Of a stretch of DNA of 41,147 nt, positions 7,748 through 18,097 are shown one piece after another. The DNA lies in assembly GCA_016719925.1 (NCBI GenBank), contig JADJYC010000018.1, forward strand, positions 1-41,147, in the 5' to 3' direction. This DNA is from Crocinitomicaceae bacterium (lineage in GTDB: Bacteria; Bacteroidota; Bacteroidia; Flavobacteriales_D; Crocinitomicaceae). A program made the position numbers and the translations under genes. The stretch's first letter is position 1; every line of letters begins with the position of its first letter. The notes beneath the pieces are model-generated. The model was not told where the DNA came from, searched no databases, and was given only the letters and a program-made list of their open reading frames with translations.

Positions 7748-9503
7748 TGAATTCACTTTCTGATATCAAATCTGCCAGATCATTTTTTGAATCCGGAATT
7801 CTTGAAGCTGACAGTCAGATTTCAAAATTGCGAACAAAACTCGTGTGGTTTGCTTTGTTCAGGTTATTGCTTTTTTGTACGGCGTTTACTCCGTTTTTTT
7901 CAAAGAAATTCCAATGTGGATTGGCACGGTGATTTGTGTTTCATTTCTGGCATTTTTTATTTTCTTGTAAGCCGGTATACAGATTTGAAAATCAGGAAAA
8001 AAAGTGGGAGATAAAAAGGAAATTGTGTGCAGATGAAATTCGTGCATTAGATGGAGATTATTCAGAATTTTCAGGCGCAGACGCTTTGATTAACCCTCAG
8101 CACGTTTTCAGCTACGACATGGATTTTTTTGGAAAAAAATCATTTTTTCAATCCATCAACCGTACATCTTTATCTGAAAGTGAAAAATACCTGGCTGATT
8201 TGTTTTTGGAAAATTCAGCTGGAAATATTTCTGAGAAACAAAACGAAGTAAAACAATTTCAAAATAAACCAGAATTCTGTCTGAATTACAGGGTTGCTTT
8301 GAAATCAATAGATGAACCGTTTAATCAGGAAGATTTTCTGGCAGGGATCAGAAATTATACAAGATTGATTCCGGAAAAAGCTGCTTTGATTTCATTAATT
8401 TATGGAGTAGTTTCTGTTCTGCTTTTTTTGTTGGTTTTTATTAATCTGATAACCTGGCAAATGTTGCTGATTCCTTTTTTTGCAGGTCTTGCAATCACGG
8501 GTTTATATTTGAAAAATACCGGAAAAATACAATTAAAATCAGGTAAAATTTCAGGCAGTTTGGATGGAATTTCAGATGCGCTGGAGAAAATTGAAAATGA
8601 ATCAGATCTCAAAATAAATCAGACAGAAAAAAAATCAGGTTCAATCAGACAGTTCAAAGCAATAATCAGCGCACTTGATCAGGGGAACAATATTTTCTTT
8701 GCCCTGTTTGCAAACGGTTTTTTTCTTTGGACACTGAGACATGCCTGCCGTGCTGAAAACTGGATATTAAAAAACAGTCATGAACTGGAAGATCTTTGTT
8801 TGCTGATTAATAAAACTGATGCATTGGTGTCAATGGGAAATTATGCATTTACACATCCGCATTTTGCTTTTCCGGCAGTTGTTCAGAATGGTCAGTTCCA
8901 GATAGAAGCAACAGGATTAGGGCATCCTTTGCTGGGTTCAAAGAAATGCGTGAAGAATGATTTTCAAATCAGAGAGAATAATTTTTTAATAATTACCGGC
9001 GCAAATATGGCTGGAAAAAGTACATTTTTAAGATCTGCCGGAATTTCAATTATTATGGCCAATGCCGGTCTTCCGGTTTGCGCTGAACATTTTATATACA
9101 AGCCCGTCAAATTAATTTCAAGCATGCGCAGTTCAGATTCACTCGTTAATGATGAATCCTATTTTTTTGCAGAACTGAAACGTCTGAAAATGATCGTTGA
9201 TACTATTGAAACAGATTCGTATTTTATTATACTGGATGAAATTCTGAAAGGTACAAACAGCAAAGACAAAGAAGACGGCTCACGCAAATTTTACAACGCC
9301 TTGTCTCCACAAAGTCCTCAGGTTTAATTGCAACGCATGACCTGAGTCTGTGTGAACTGGAAAAAGAAAATAATCAGATTGAGAACTATTATTTTGATGC
9401 AGAAATTTCAGGGGATAAACTTCATTTTGATTATCTGATGAAAAAAGGAGTTTGCAAAAACATGAATGCTTCATTTCTGCTCAGGCAAATGAAAATTGTC
9501 TGA
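7747..9503 (+). CDS. Membrane-anchored MutS-like ATPase, frame interrupted
   Basis: About 585 residues after correction. The C-terminal half is a MutS-type ABC ATPase: Walker A GANMAGKST (8998-9024), then SSMRSSDSLVNDESYFFAELKR, Walker B FIILDE (9223-9240), LKGTNSKDK, and an H-loop reading IATHDLSLCEL after a one-base correction near 9290. Unlike MutS or MutS2 it has hydrophobic helices: two near the N-terminus (about 7840-7970, broken by several lost homopolymer bases) and two in the middle (ISLIYGVVSVLLFLLVFI; LLIPFFAGLAITGLYL). No mismatch-recognition domain and no Smr nuclease domain is visible. Similar proteins are, as I recall, commonly annotated simply as MutS in Bacteroidota. Its function is unknown. 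Confidence 0.88.
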
Positions 9504-9572
9504 TGCTCTTATTTTAGAAATATTGCGTTACTTTTACATTACTGAACAGCTTAAGTAAATCTTTTAGAACAC

Positions 9573-11393
9573 ATGTGCGGAATATTCGCGGCCATTTCTG
9601 TTGAGCGCCCTTTTGAACAAAAGAGACGGATTGACTTTGATGCAGCGTTGAATTCCATGGCGCATCGTGGTCCGGACGCCGGTAAATCTGAAATTTTTTC
9701 ATTTAAATCTTCTTCTGATCAGTTTCAATTTATTTTTCGGGCACAGACGTTTGTCAATTATTGATCTGGATGTTTCATCGAACCAGCCGTTTGAATCAGA
9801 CGGTTTGCATATTATTTTCAATGGTGAGATTTTCAATTATCTTGAACTGAGAAATGAACTGGGCAATGAATATCAATTCAGAACCAATTCAGATACCGAA
9901 GTCATTTTACAGTATTATCGCAAACATGGAATTGCCGGCTTTGAGAAATTCAACGGGATGTGGGCGTTTGTGATTTATGATTCGATCAGAAAGAAAATTA
10001 TTATTTCACGTGACCGGTTTTCAATCAAGCCGCTTTACATAGTTGAAAATAACGGAACCATTCTTTTGTCTTCAGAAATCAAAGCACTGAAAAAATGCGG
10101 TTTGAGTTTATCACCTGATGTGAATTCAGTTGAGCGTTTTCTGAATCAGATGCTGATTGATACTTCACTCAGTACTTTTTATAATGAGATAAAAATTTTT
10201 CCGGCCATGACTGCGCGGGAAATTGATCTGAAAACAGGAAAAACTACTGATCAGCGATACTGGAATTTTTCGATGCCGGAGATGCCTGCTGCATATGGAG
10301 ACCGTAAAGAAGTTTTCAGAAATTTGCTTCTTGATTCGCTTAAACTGAGATTGAGAAGTGACGTTCCGCTTGGAACTTTATTGAGCGGCGGGCTTGATTC
10401 AAGTGCTATTACTGCTTTGATTCATGATCACATCAATAAAGATGTTCAGTCTTTTTCAGTAGTGTCTGATGAACGCGGATATTCAGAAGAAAGTTTTGTT
10501 GATTTACTGGTAAAACAAAAATCAATTCATAACAACAAGCTCCTTTTCAGACCAGAAGACGCACTGGAAAATATTGACCGTGTTTTACAAATTCAGGATG
10601 AACCGTTTGGTTCTTTGTCTGTTGTTGCCCAATATCTCCTTTTTGAGAAAATAAAAAAAGAAGCAAACATTACTGTTTTACTGAGCGGTCAGGGCGCAGA
10701 TGAAGTTTTACTGGGATATCATAAATATTTTTTCTTCTATCTGCAGCAACTCAAAAAAAATCACAGGTATTTTAAACTAGGAGGGCAGGTTTTTTCATCC
10801 TTGTTAAAAGGAATATCCGTAAAACAATTTACCTGGAAACAGGCTAAACGTTATTTACCGGGCAGAACAAACAGAGGAAGAGATTATTTTACCAGAAGTT
10901 TGCAGCAGGATGCAATCTGGCAATTTGATTCAATTACTGATCGTCAGATTCAGGATATCAATCATTTTCAATCCCGCAGCTGGCACACTATGAAGACCGT
11001 AATTCGATGGTCTGTCACTTAGAAGTACGATTACCCTTTATGGATTACAGGCTTGTAAATTTTCTGGTGCATGCGCCCGTTGAAGACAAACTCAAAGGTG
11101 GATGGACAAAATATTTATTGCGCGATACCGTGACAGAATTACCAGAACAGATCCGGTGGAGAAAAGACAAACAGGGATTTGTAACTCCCGAAGAAAAGTG
11201 GTTTGAAGGTGCGCTTGGAAAATTTGTGGCGGATTATTTTAATGAAAAATCGATTCTTGCAGAAATGGGAATTCTAGACAGAAATAAATTTCAGCATGCG
11301 GTAAAAAACTTCAGACAGAATTCCAAATGGCTTGGCTACAATGATCTCTTTACTGTATTTATTACAGAAAAGTGGTTAAGAGAAAATTTCTGA
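9573..11393 (+). CDS. asnB: Asparagine synthase (glutamine-hydrolysing), frame interrupted twice
   Basis: About 606 residues after correction, normal for AsnB. The N-terminal class II glutaminase starts with the catalytic Cys2 (MCGIFAAIS), then MAHRGPDAG, a one-base loss in a T run near 9737, and GHRRLSIIDL and NGEIFNY. The synthetase domain has the ATP-pyrophosphatase loop LLSGGLDSSA (about 10381-10407) and LLSGQGADEVLLGY. A second slip near 10980 separates it from the C-terminal part (YEDRNSMVCHLEVRLPFMDYRL). It converts aspartate and glutamine to asparagine. Paralogues of this family modify other carboxylates in polysaccharide or peptide clusters, but no such cluster is here. Confidence 0.9.
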
Positions 11394-11409
11394 AAATAGT
11401 TTTCAAAAA

Positions 11410-11920
11410 TTACATTCCTTCCAGAACAGTTGCTGTAATTTCCAGATGTGATTCAGAAGGAACTGTATTGGCTTTTACCGTAATATTTTTTGTAACGGTT
11501 TGTCCAACCTGACCTTCTTTTGGTCTGAAAATCACATCCAGTTCACCCACTTCTCCGGGGAGCAATTGGTTTGTCTGGTTTGTTTGGAACCGTGCACCCG
11601 CAGGAAGCTGTAGCCTCGTCAATAATCAGCGGATGATTTCCGGTATTTTTGAATTTGAATGTGAATTTATTTTCACTCGGATAAAAAACATTTCCAAAAT
11701 TGTGAGATGTTTCAAAGTACTCGATAGTAGTTATCTTGTCACTTGCTGATCCGTTTGCTCCGTTGTTTTTATCATTGTTTACTTTGTTATCACTTTGCTC
11801 AGGATTTGTTGTGGCAACTACTGAACTCTGATCTCCGTCATTCAGTTCTGTTCCGTTTTCATTATCTGATCCGCAGGCAAAAAATGCAAACGAAGTAAGT
11901 ATTATCCATGTTCTGTTCAT
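11410..11920 (-). CDS. DUF1573 lipoprotein, frame interrupted
   Basis: About 170 residues after correcting one slip near 11552. The start MNRTWIILTSF (11920; an earlier ATG lies at 11929) gives a lipoprotein signal peptide with the lipobox FFAC at residue 16. A low-complexity Asn/Asp/Ser linker follows. The DUF1573 domain is recognisable from SHNFGNV, FKFKNTGNHPLII, ASCGCTVPNKPDKPIAPGEVG and VIFRPKEGQVGQ, an immunoglobulin-like fold common in Bacteroidota exported proteins. It is convergent with asnB (16 nt apart). Function unknown; probably on the periplasmic or outer surface. Confidence 0.85.
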
Positions 11921-11952
11921 AATACACATGTGTTTTTCAGTTCATCACAAAA

Positions 11953-13571
11953 TTAATAATCCAATCCCAATTCTTCAATTCTTTTTCCTTCAATGAGTTC
12001 AAGTCCTTTAATGAAAGCTTCATTCTCATTGATGTTGTATATCTCATAAAACTTGGCAAAATCCCAAATTAGATGCAATCCGTGCTTTGATCAAGGTGTG
12101 AATTAGTTTTTTGAAGTTAAATAATCTGATTCTGAGGAATTCCATCCTGCTTTCACCTGTTCCCAGAATCCAGGCATGGCTTCTTTTTCAATGTCAAAAT
12201 CAGATCTGAATTTTTCAAAAAGTAGGGTAAGCTGCATTTAGTTTATCGCGGTTGTTGTCTACATAGCTGAAAGCGTATGTACTGATAGATCCTTTTCTGC
12301 TGATATCACGATACATCTTGGAAATTTCCATGGTGTCAATCGGAACAAAAAATCCGGCATTACACCACCGCCGCCATAAACAATTCTTTTAAGTTTTAAA
12401 GTTTGATATTGCAAGGAATCAGGGAATTTAATACTGTCCTGATGCATTAGTTCACCACTCAGATATCGGTTCAAATCAGCTTGAAAATAGGCATCTACGC
12501 CATCATCATAAGGTGATTGAATAAATCTTCCGGAAGGAGTGTAGTAACGAGCAATGGTAATTCTGACCTCTGATCCGTCACTTAATTTGTAAGGACGTTG
12601 TACCAGTCCTTTCCAAAAGTTCTTCTTCCTACAATCAATCCTCGGTCCCAGTCCTGAATAGCACCGGCAACAATTTCAGAGGCAGAAGCAGAATTTTCAT
12701 TAACCAGTACTACTAATTTTCCTTTTTCAAAATGTCCGCTCTTTGTTTCGTCGTATAATATTGACCGTTACTGTCTTTGTTATCCGCAACCATGTTCTGA
12801 CTTGGTTGTGCGCGACCTTCAGAGTAAACAATCAAATTGTCGTTTGCTAAGAAATTGATCTACCATGTATTTTGCAACATGCAATAATCCTCCGGGATTT
12901 TCCTGTAAATCAAGAATCAGATTTTTCATTCCTGCTTTTTTCAATTTCAAAAGAGCTTCCTTGAATTCATCCATGGTTGTTCTGGCGAAACTGGTCACCT
13001 TGATGTAGCCTGTTTTTTCAGTCACCATATATGAGCTGGCAACACTGAACAATGGAATTTTGTCGCGGCGAACATCGTAACTCAAAATCTCATTTTCACC
13101 TCTGCGTTTGATTCCAAGTACGACTAAAGAACCTTTTGTTCCCATCAGTCGTTCGCGAACACCAGGAGTTTGAAGGCCAACGCCTGCTACAGTCTCTCCG
13201 TCAATGACCACAATTTTATCTCCGGCACGCACACCAACCAGTTCACACGGACCTCCTTCAATGGTATTCACCACGGTGAGTGTGTCATCAATAATGTCAA
13301 AACGGATTCCGACTCCCACAAAACTACCGTCAATTTTTTCATTGGCACCTTGCACTTCTTCTTTGCTAATAAGGTAGCTGTGCGGGTCCAGTTCCTTGAG
13401 CATAGCAACTATAGCTGCATCCGTAATAGCTGCGCCATCAAATTCATCCACGTAATAGGAGCTCAGATAATTGAAAACTTCTTCAAATTTTCCGGTTGTT
13501 TCATTTCCTTTTGCTGAGGAAAGAGGTTGAAAAGGAAAACGTGATGATGAGATTGAAAGAATATGTTTCAT
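11953..13571 (-). CDS. S41 C-terminal processing peptidase, many frame breaks
   Basis: About 540 residues after correction. A periplasmic serine protease of the CtpA/Prc family. The first piece (12819-13571) has a signal-like N-terminus, the N-terminal helical domain (LKELDPHSYLI), a PDZ domain (SFVGVGIRFDI to LGIKRRGE) and the start of the protease domain (LDLQENPGGLL). After several indels the rest reads VNENSASASEIVAGAIQDWDRG (catalytic serine region, about 12655-12707), RRTFGKGLVQ (catalytic lysine; one G is missing near 12618), ARYYTPSGRFIQ and a C-terminal tail to the stop at 11953. At least five or six slips occur. All active-site motifs survive, so error is likelier than decay. Confidence 0.85.
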
Positions 13572-13647
13572 AATATGTGTTACTTTTTTAGTGGGTTGGT
13601 ATTGTTCTTGTTACAGATAATTTATATGACTGAAGATCATTTGCGAA

Positions 13648-14520
13648 AATATTAAAAAAATCAGTCTTGTTTTCTTATTTTTGTTAACATCCCTCAATAA
13701 TTATGCCGGCTTCATTGATGAACAGCTTTCTTATAAGCCGGTTAAAAATTGCTTACGATGAAAAATATGAAATTATCCTTTCAAAACTAGAATCTTGACC
13801 TTGAAATTAGTCAGTTTGAAGTTCTTCTCAAAGCTTATAAGTATGAAGAGGAGTTGCTTGTTTTTGTGCGGAATAAAATGGAGGATCAATGGCTGGAGTA
13901 TGACACACTGAGTTTTGTTCGTCGAGTGGCACTTTAGGTCCAAAAGTAAGAGCAAGGTGATATGCAGGTTCCGGGAAGGTTATTATTATATCAATCATTT
14001 TAATCCTTACAGTCTTTTTCTTGTCGCTGGTGAATAACTTATCCCAACAAGCCGATATATTAAAAACGTCCGCCGCCGACAAAGGAGATGGAATTTACTT
14101 TCATGGCGATTGTGCTACAATTGGCTGTATCCCACTAACATGACAAGTTATTAAAGAAGTTTATATTCTTTGCCGCCTTGCCAAAAATAACGGTCAGATA
14201 CAATCGGTGTGCACATTTTTCCATTTCATCTGACGTCAAACAAACTTAAGGCAGCCGTTCAGCAAATCCAGAGCATGCCATCTTTTGGAGTCAAATCTGA
14301 AATCAACAGAAAACTACTTTGACAGCCTTCAAATTCAAAAAAAATACTGTTACAGAAGGCCGGTGATTATTCTATGCGAATTAAGTCAATGAACTTTAAA
14401 GCCGGTATAATGACTTTAACGTAATGGTTTAGAATAGACCTAAAACCAAAGGACCTGATACATTTTGTACTCTTTTAAAAAATGTTATCTTTCAGTTAAA
14501 TCAGAAAAAATATCTGGGGG
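13648..14520 (+). pseudogene. YafK-type L,D-transpeptidase (YkuD domain), heavily broken
   Basis: No long open frame remains, but fragments in successive frames line up with a murein L,D-transpeptidase. There is a signal peptide (KKISLVFLFLLTSLNNYAGF, from 13654), a helical region (SKLES, QFEVLLKAYKYEEELL), then LGPKVREQGDMQVPEGYYYINHFNPYS. The catalytic block is GDGIYFHGDCATIGCIP (about 14083-14134), with the HG...GC signature and the active-site cysteine. VHIFPFHLTSNKL follows. Eight or more one-base changes are needed. The family cross-links or modifies peptidoglycan in the periplasm. The exact start is unclear (ATT at 13651, no ATG in frame). This may be a real pseudogene or poor sequence. 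Confidence 0.7.
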
Positions 14521-14524
14521 CGTA

Positions 14525-16710
14525 ATGTTAGTTTTACAAAGTCATTCTACCTTTTTTGTTGGCATTTATTTTCCATTTTAACCAGAATCTGATTGCTCAG
14601 GTAAGTGTAAAACCAATTTGGTTAATGCCGATAAAAATAAACTAGCCTATAATTTTTCAAAATCGCTTAAACTTTATAAAGAAGTTTTTACAGTTGACGC
14701 GCAAAATACGCATGCGCTGGAATCTATCATTGATATCTACATGTATGATTATGAGCTCTATGATTCGGCAAAGTCTATCTGCGAACAGAGTCAAATGCTT
14801 AAAGCTGACACCAATTATCTTGCTTTTTTAAATATGCTGATTGTTTGCGCATGATGGAACATCACAATGAAGCTTTCAAGCATTATTACCTCTGTAAAAC
14901 ATACTGGAAAAAATGAAAATTAAATCAGCAATTAATCATGCAATGACATGTCAGTATTGCTTATTGCCAAAATGCCTTAAACAATCAAGAAGCTATTTAC
15001 GAGCCTTATGCCGTCGAGAACATGGGGTTTTTTATCAATTCCATTGAGCGAGAATATACGCCGGTATTTATAGAATCTGAAAGTTTGCTATTGTATAATG
15101 CCCGGTATAAAGATTATGATGCAGAACTCATGTCAGAAGACAATAAATATTTTGAAAACATCTATTATTTTGATCTCAATGAAAGTGTTGCGTCAACATT
15201 TAATCCTGAAATAGATCAGAAAAATCACGTAGCTGTAGTTAGCAGAACGTACGGTGGAGATACCATTCTGGTCTGCTACAAAAATACGCTCTGGTTTTCT
15301 TCATTTGGGGCTGATCGTTTAAAGAGTCTTAGTTTCGTTGCCTGTGCCTCTAAACGGATATTATTTTCAGCCGCACGGAACTTTTTCAGGGGATAACAAA
15401 ACATTTATTTTCAGTGCTAAAGCGGAGAATGATAACCTTGATTTATATGTGAGTTATTTTGACGGTACACTTTGGTCAGTTCCGGTTCCGCTGAGCAACA
15501 GAGTGAATAGTGGATTTGATGAAGACGGGCCTTATTTATGCAAAGACGGCAATACACTTTATTTTTCTTCAAAAGGACACAACACATCCGGTGGTTATGA
15601 TTTTTTGTTTCAAACTGGTGAATGGAGAATGGACAACGCCGGTAAATATGGGGTACCCTATGAACTCTGCAGGTGATGATATTTACATCACATGGTATGA
15701 AGATGGCAGAGGAGGTTTTTTTTCATCAAACAGAGCAGGAGGTTTTGGAGGAATGGATATTTATTCGTTTGGAATGGTAAAGAAAACCATTACCGGAACA
15801 GCAATAGATAAAAATGGAAATCTACTTTCTGCAGCGACTATTGAGCTGAAAGATATTGCCACAAATGTTGACCGTTATGTCACTACCGACGAAATGGGAA
15901 AATTTACTTTCTGGTTGATCCTGATAAAGAATTTACAATTATTGGAATGAAAGAAAAATATTTTGACGGACAAACATAAGTTAAAACTTTAGGTGAGGAA
16001 GGATGTTTTATGTTGCAGGTCTGATTCTTGAAAAAGATCCGGGACTCTCTTTATATCTCTTAGTCATAGATAAAACTACCGGAGAGCCAATTGACAGTGT
16101 GAAAATAAAACTGGTTGATAACATGACGGATTACAAAGATTCAACCATGACCTCACTTACGGGAGATTATTTAAGACCATTAAATGACAAAAAACTCAAC
16201 GACCGTGGTAGTTACAATTTCACCATTGAGAAAAAAGGATATCTCACAAAAACAATAACGTACAATGTCCTTTTTGATAAAGAAGGAAAATACAATGTAC
16301 ATGAGTTTATGGATATTGATCTGGAAGCAGCAATTGTCGGTCAGGATCTTTCAAAAATTATTGAACTGAAACCAATTTATTTTGATTCCGGAAAATGGAA
16401 TATCAGACCGGATGCTGCAACAGAATTGGATAAAATTGTCAAGGTGATGAATGATAATCCATCCATGATTATTGAGCTGGGATCTCACACAGATGCCCGA
16501 GGAAGTTCAACATCCAATCAGACACTGTCACAAAAAAGAGCAAAATCTTCTGCAGACTATATCAAAGCACGAATCACAAATCCAACCCGAATTACATTTG
16601 TAGGATATGGTGAGTCAAAAATTACCAATGAATGTACGGATGGTGTGACCTGTCCGGATGCAAAACATCAGGAAAACAGAAGAACTGAGTTTATCATTAT
16701 TTCAATGTAG
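14525..16710 (+). CDS. OmpA-family protein with TPR, PD40 and carboxypeptidase-regulatory domains (PorE-like)
   Basis: About 725 residues after correcting at least six slips between 14525 and 16000. A signal peptide can be read as VILPFLLAFIFHFNQNLIAQ (from about 14545). Next come TPR helices (14618-14840), a PD40/beta-propeller region (AAEP-type blades such as GDNKTFIFSA, LYVSYFDGTLWS, GGFGGMDIYSF), a carboxypeptidase-regulatory-like domain (ITGTAIDKNGNLLSAATIEL) and an intact C-terminal OmpA domain (16003-16710) with YFDSGKWNIRP, SHTDARGS and the peptidoglycan-binding arginines near NRRTEF. This domain order is that of PorE, an outer-membrane/peptidoglycan-linked component of type IX secretion. 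Paralogues with other roles exist. Confidence 0.85.
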
Positions 16711-16921
16711 TTCAGATCATATAAGTTGAATTAAACTTTTACATTTTACATTCCTTATTTAATATTTGGTGTTTAGATTGAAATAATAAATATCCAAAAA
16801 GGAATAATGAACTTTAAAGTTTAAGCCTTAAGACAACTCGGTACTTATCCTAAAAGTATTTCAATTTTAATTTTTGAATTTTGAAATTGGAATTAAAATC
16901 TCCATCCATTTCCTTTCTTAC

Positions 16922-16929
16922 TATCTTTG
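16922..16929 (+). promoter_or_regulatory. -7 promoter element (TATCTTTG) of menB
   Basis: TATCTTTG matches TAnnTTTG, ending 13 nt before the menB ATG. The preceding 200 bp (16711-16921) is A+T-rich and without other recognisable signals. Confidence 0.55.
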
Positions 16930-16942
16930 AAAAAAAATAATC

Positions 16943-17785
16943 ATGGCTGAAATCAACTGGAAGACTGCAATTGAATTTGAAGATATCACCTACAAAAAAT
17001 GCAACGGTGTTGCGCGTATTGCCTTTAACCGGCCAAATGTCAGAAATGCATTCAGACCTAAAACCACAGCGGAATTATACAAAGCATTTTATGATGCACA
17101 GGAAGATACTTCAATTGGAGTTGTATTGCTTTCCGGTGAAGGTCCTTCAACAAAAGATGGAATATGGTCATTTTGCAGCGGCGGAGATCAAAAGGCAAGG
17201 GGTCATCAGGGATATGTTGGTGATGATGGTATGCATCGTCTGAATATTCTTGAAGTACAACGATTAATCCGTTTTATGCCAAAGGTGGTAATTGCGGTTG
17301 TGCCAGGCTGGGCAGTAGGAGGAGGGCATAGTTTACATGTTGTTTGTGATTTGACACTGGCCAGCAAAGAACATGCAATTTTCAAACAAACAGATGCTGA
17401 TGTGACCAGTTTTGATGGTGGATACGGATCTGCCTATCTGGCAAAAATGGTTGGACAGAAAAAAGCCAGAGAGATATTTTTTCTTGGAAGAAATTATTCA
17501 GCACAGGATGCTTTTGATATGGGAATGGTAAATGCTGTAATACCTCATGCAGAGCTTGAAAGCACAGCGTATCAGTGGGCTCAGGAAATTCTTGAAAAAT
17601 CTCCAACATCAATTAAAATGCTCAAGTTTGCCATGAATCTGACAGATGACGGAATGGTTGGTCAGCAGGTTTTTGCCGGTGAAGCAACACGTCTTGCCTA
17701 TATGACAGAAGAAGCAGTTGAAGGCAGAAATGCGTTTCTTGAAAAGAGAAAACCAAATTTCAAAAACATCAAATGGATACCGTAG
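16943..17785 (+). CDS. menB: 1,4-dihydroxy-2-naphthoyl-CoA synthase
   Basis: 280 residues, intact. A crotonase-fold enzyme that cyclises o-succinylbenzoyl-CoA in menaquinone biosynthesis. Typical motifs are CSGGDQKARG (78-87), PGWAVGGGHSLH (121-132, oxyanion hole) and QTDADVTSFDGGYG (149-162) with the catalytic Asp158. Asp151 occupies the place held by Gly in the bicarbonate-requiring E. coli type, so this belongs to the type carrying its own carboxylate, as in Mycobacterium tuberculosis. No other men gene is in the window. A repeat cluster follows immediately. Confidence 0.96.
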   Translation: MAEINWKTAIEFEDITYKKCNGVARIAFNRPNVRNAFRPKTTAELYKAFYDAQEDTSIGVVLLSGEGPSTKDGIWSFCSGGDQKARGHQGYVGDDGMHRLNILEVQRLIRFMPKVVIAVVPGWAVGGGHSLHVVCDLTLASKEHAIFKQTDADVTSFDGGYGSAYLAKMVGQKKAREIFFLGRNYSAQDAFDMGMVNAVIPHAELESTAYQWAQEILEKSPTSIKMLKFAMNLTDDGMVGQQVFAGEATRLAYMTEEAVEGRNAFLEKRKPNFKNIKWIP

Positions 17786-18097
17786 TGGGGTGAAAAAAAA
17801 TCCTAAAAATCCTAAAGGTCTAAAAATCCTAAAAAAGATCCCTTTTTCCTTTTGGCTTTTCACTCTATCCTCTGTCCTTTGTCCTTTGTCCTCTTTCCTA
17901 CAACGTTAAAAATCCTAAAGCCTGTCCGGCACAACGAAGTGAAGACGGAGTCTAAAAATCCTAAAAAAGATCCCTTTTTCCTTTTGGCTTTTCCCTTTGT
18001 CCTCTATCCTTTGTCCTACAATGTTCAAAATCCTAAAGGTCTAAAAATCCTAAAAAAGATCCCTATTGCCTTTTGGCTTAGGGCTTTTCCCTTTGCC
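17786..18097. repeat. Repeat cluster between menB and the following minus-strand gene
   Basis: A 312-bp stretch without a credible gene. CTAAAAATCCTAAAAAAGAT followed by CCC occurs at 17820, 17952 and 18041. Each copy is followed by a CTTTTGGCTT box and, in the first two, a pyrimidine-rich TCCTNTGTCCT tract ending CCTACAA. The intervals are 132 and 89 bp. Between copies 1 and 2 lies GGCACAACGAAGTGAAGACG, reminiscent of the palindromic repeat phrase near 21520. Tracts shared by all copies suggest amplification of one unit. Confidence 0.75.

Noticed and set aside
9573..11393. Programmed frameshifting in asnB, pyrB or other interrupted genes
   Set aside because: The breaks lie at varied homopolymers without a shared slippery motif or stimulatory structure, and they affect many unrelated genes. 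Sequence error is simpler.
13773..14082. Two minus-strand open frames between the protease and the OmpA gene
   Set aside because: The plus strand here encodes the broken L,D-transpeptidase, whose catalytic motifs are recognisable. The minus frames are shadows.
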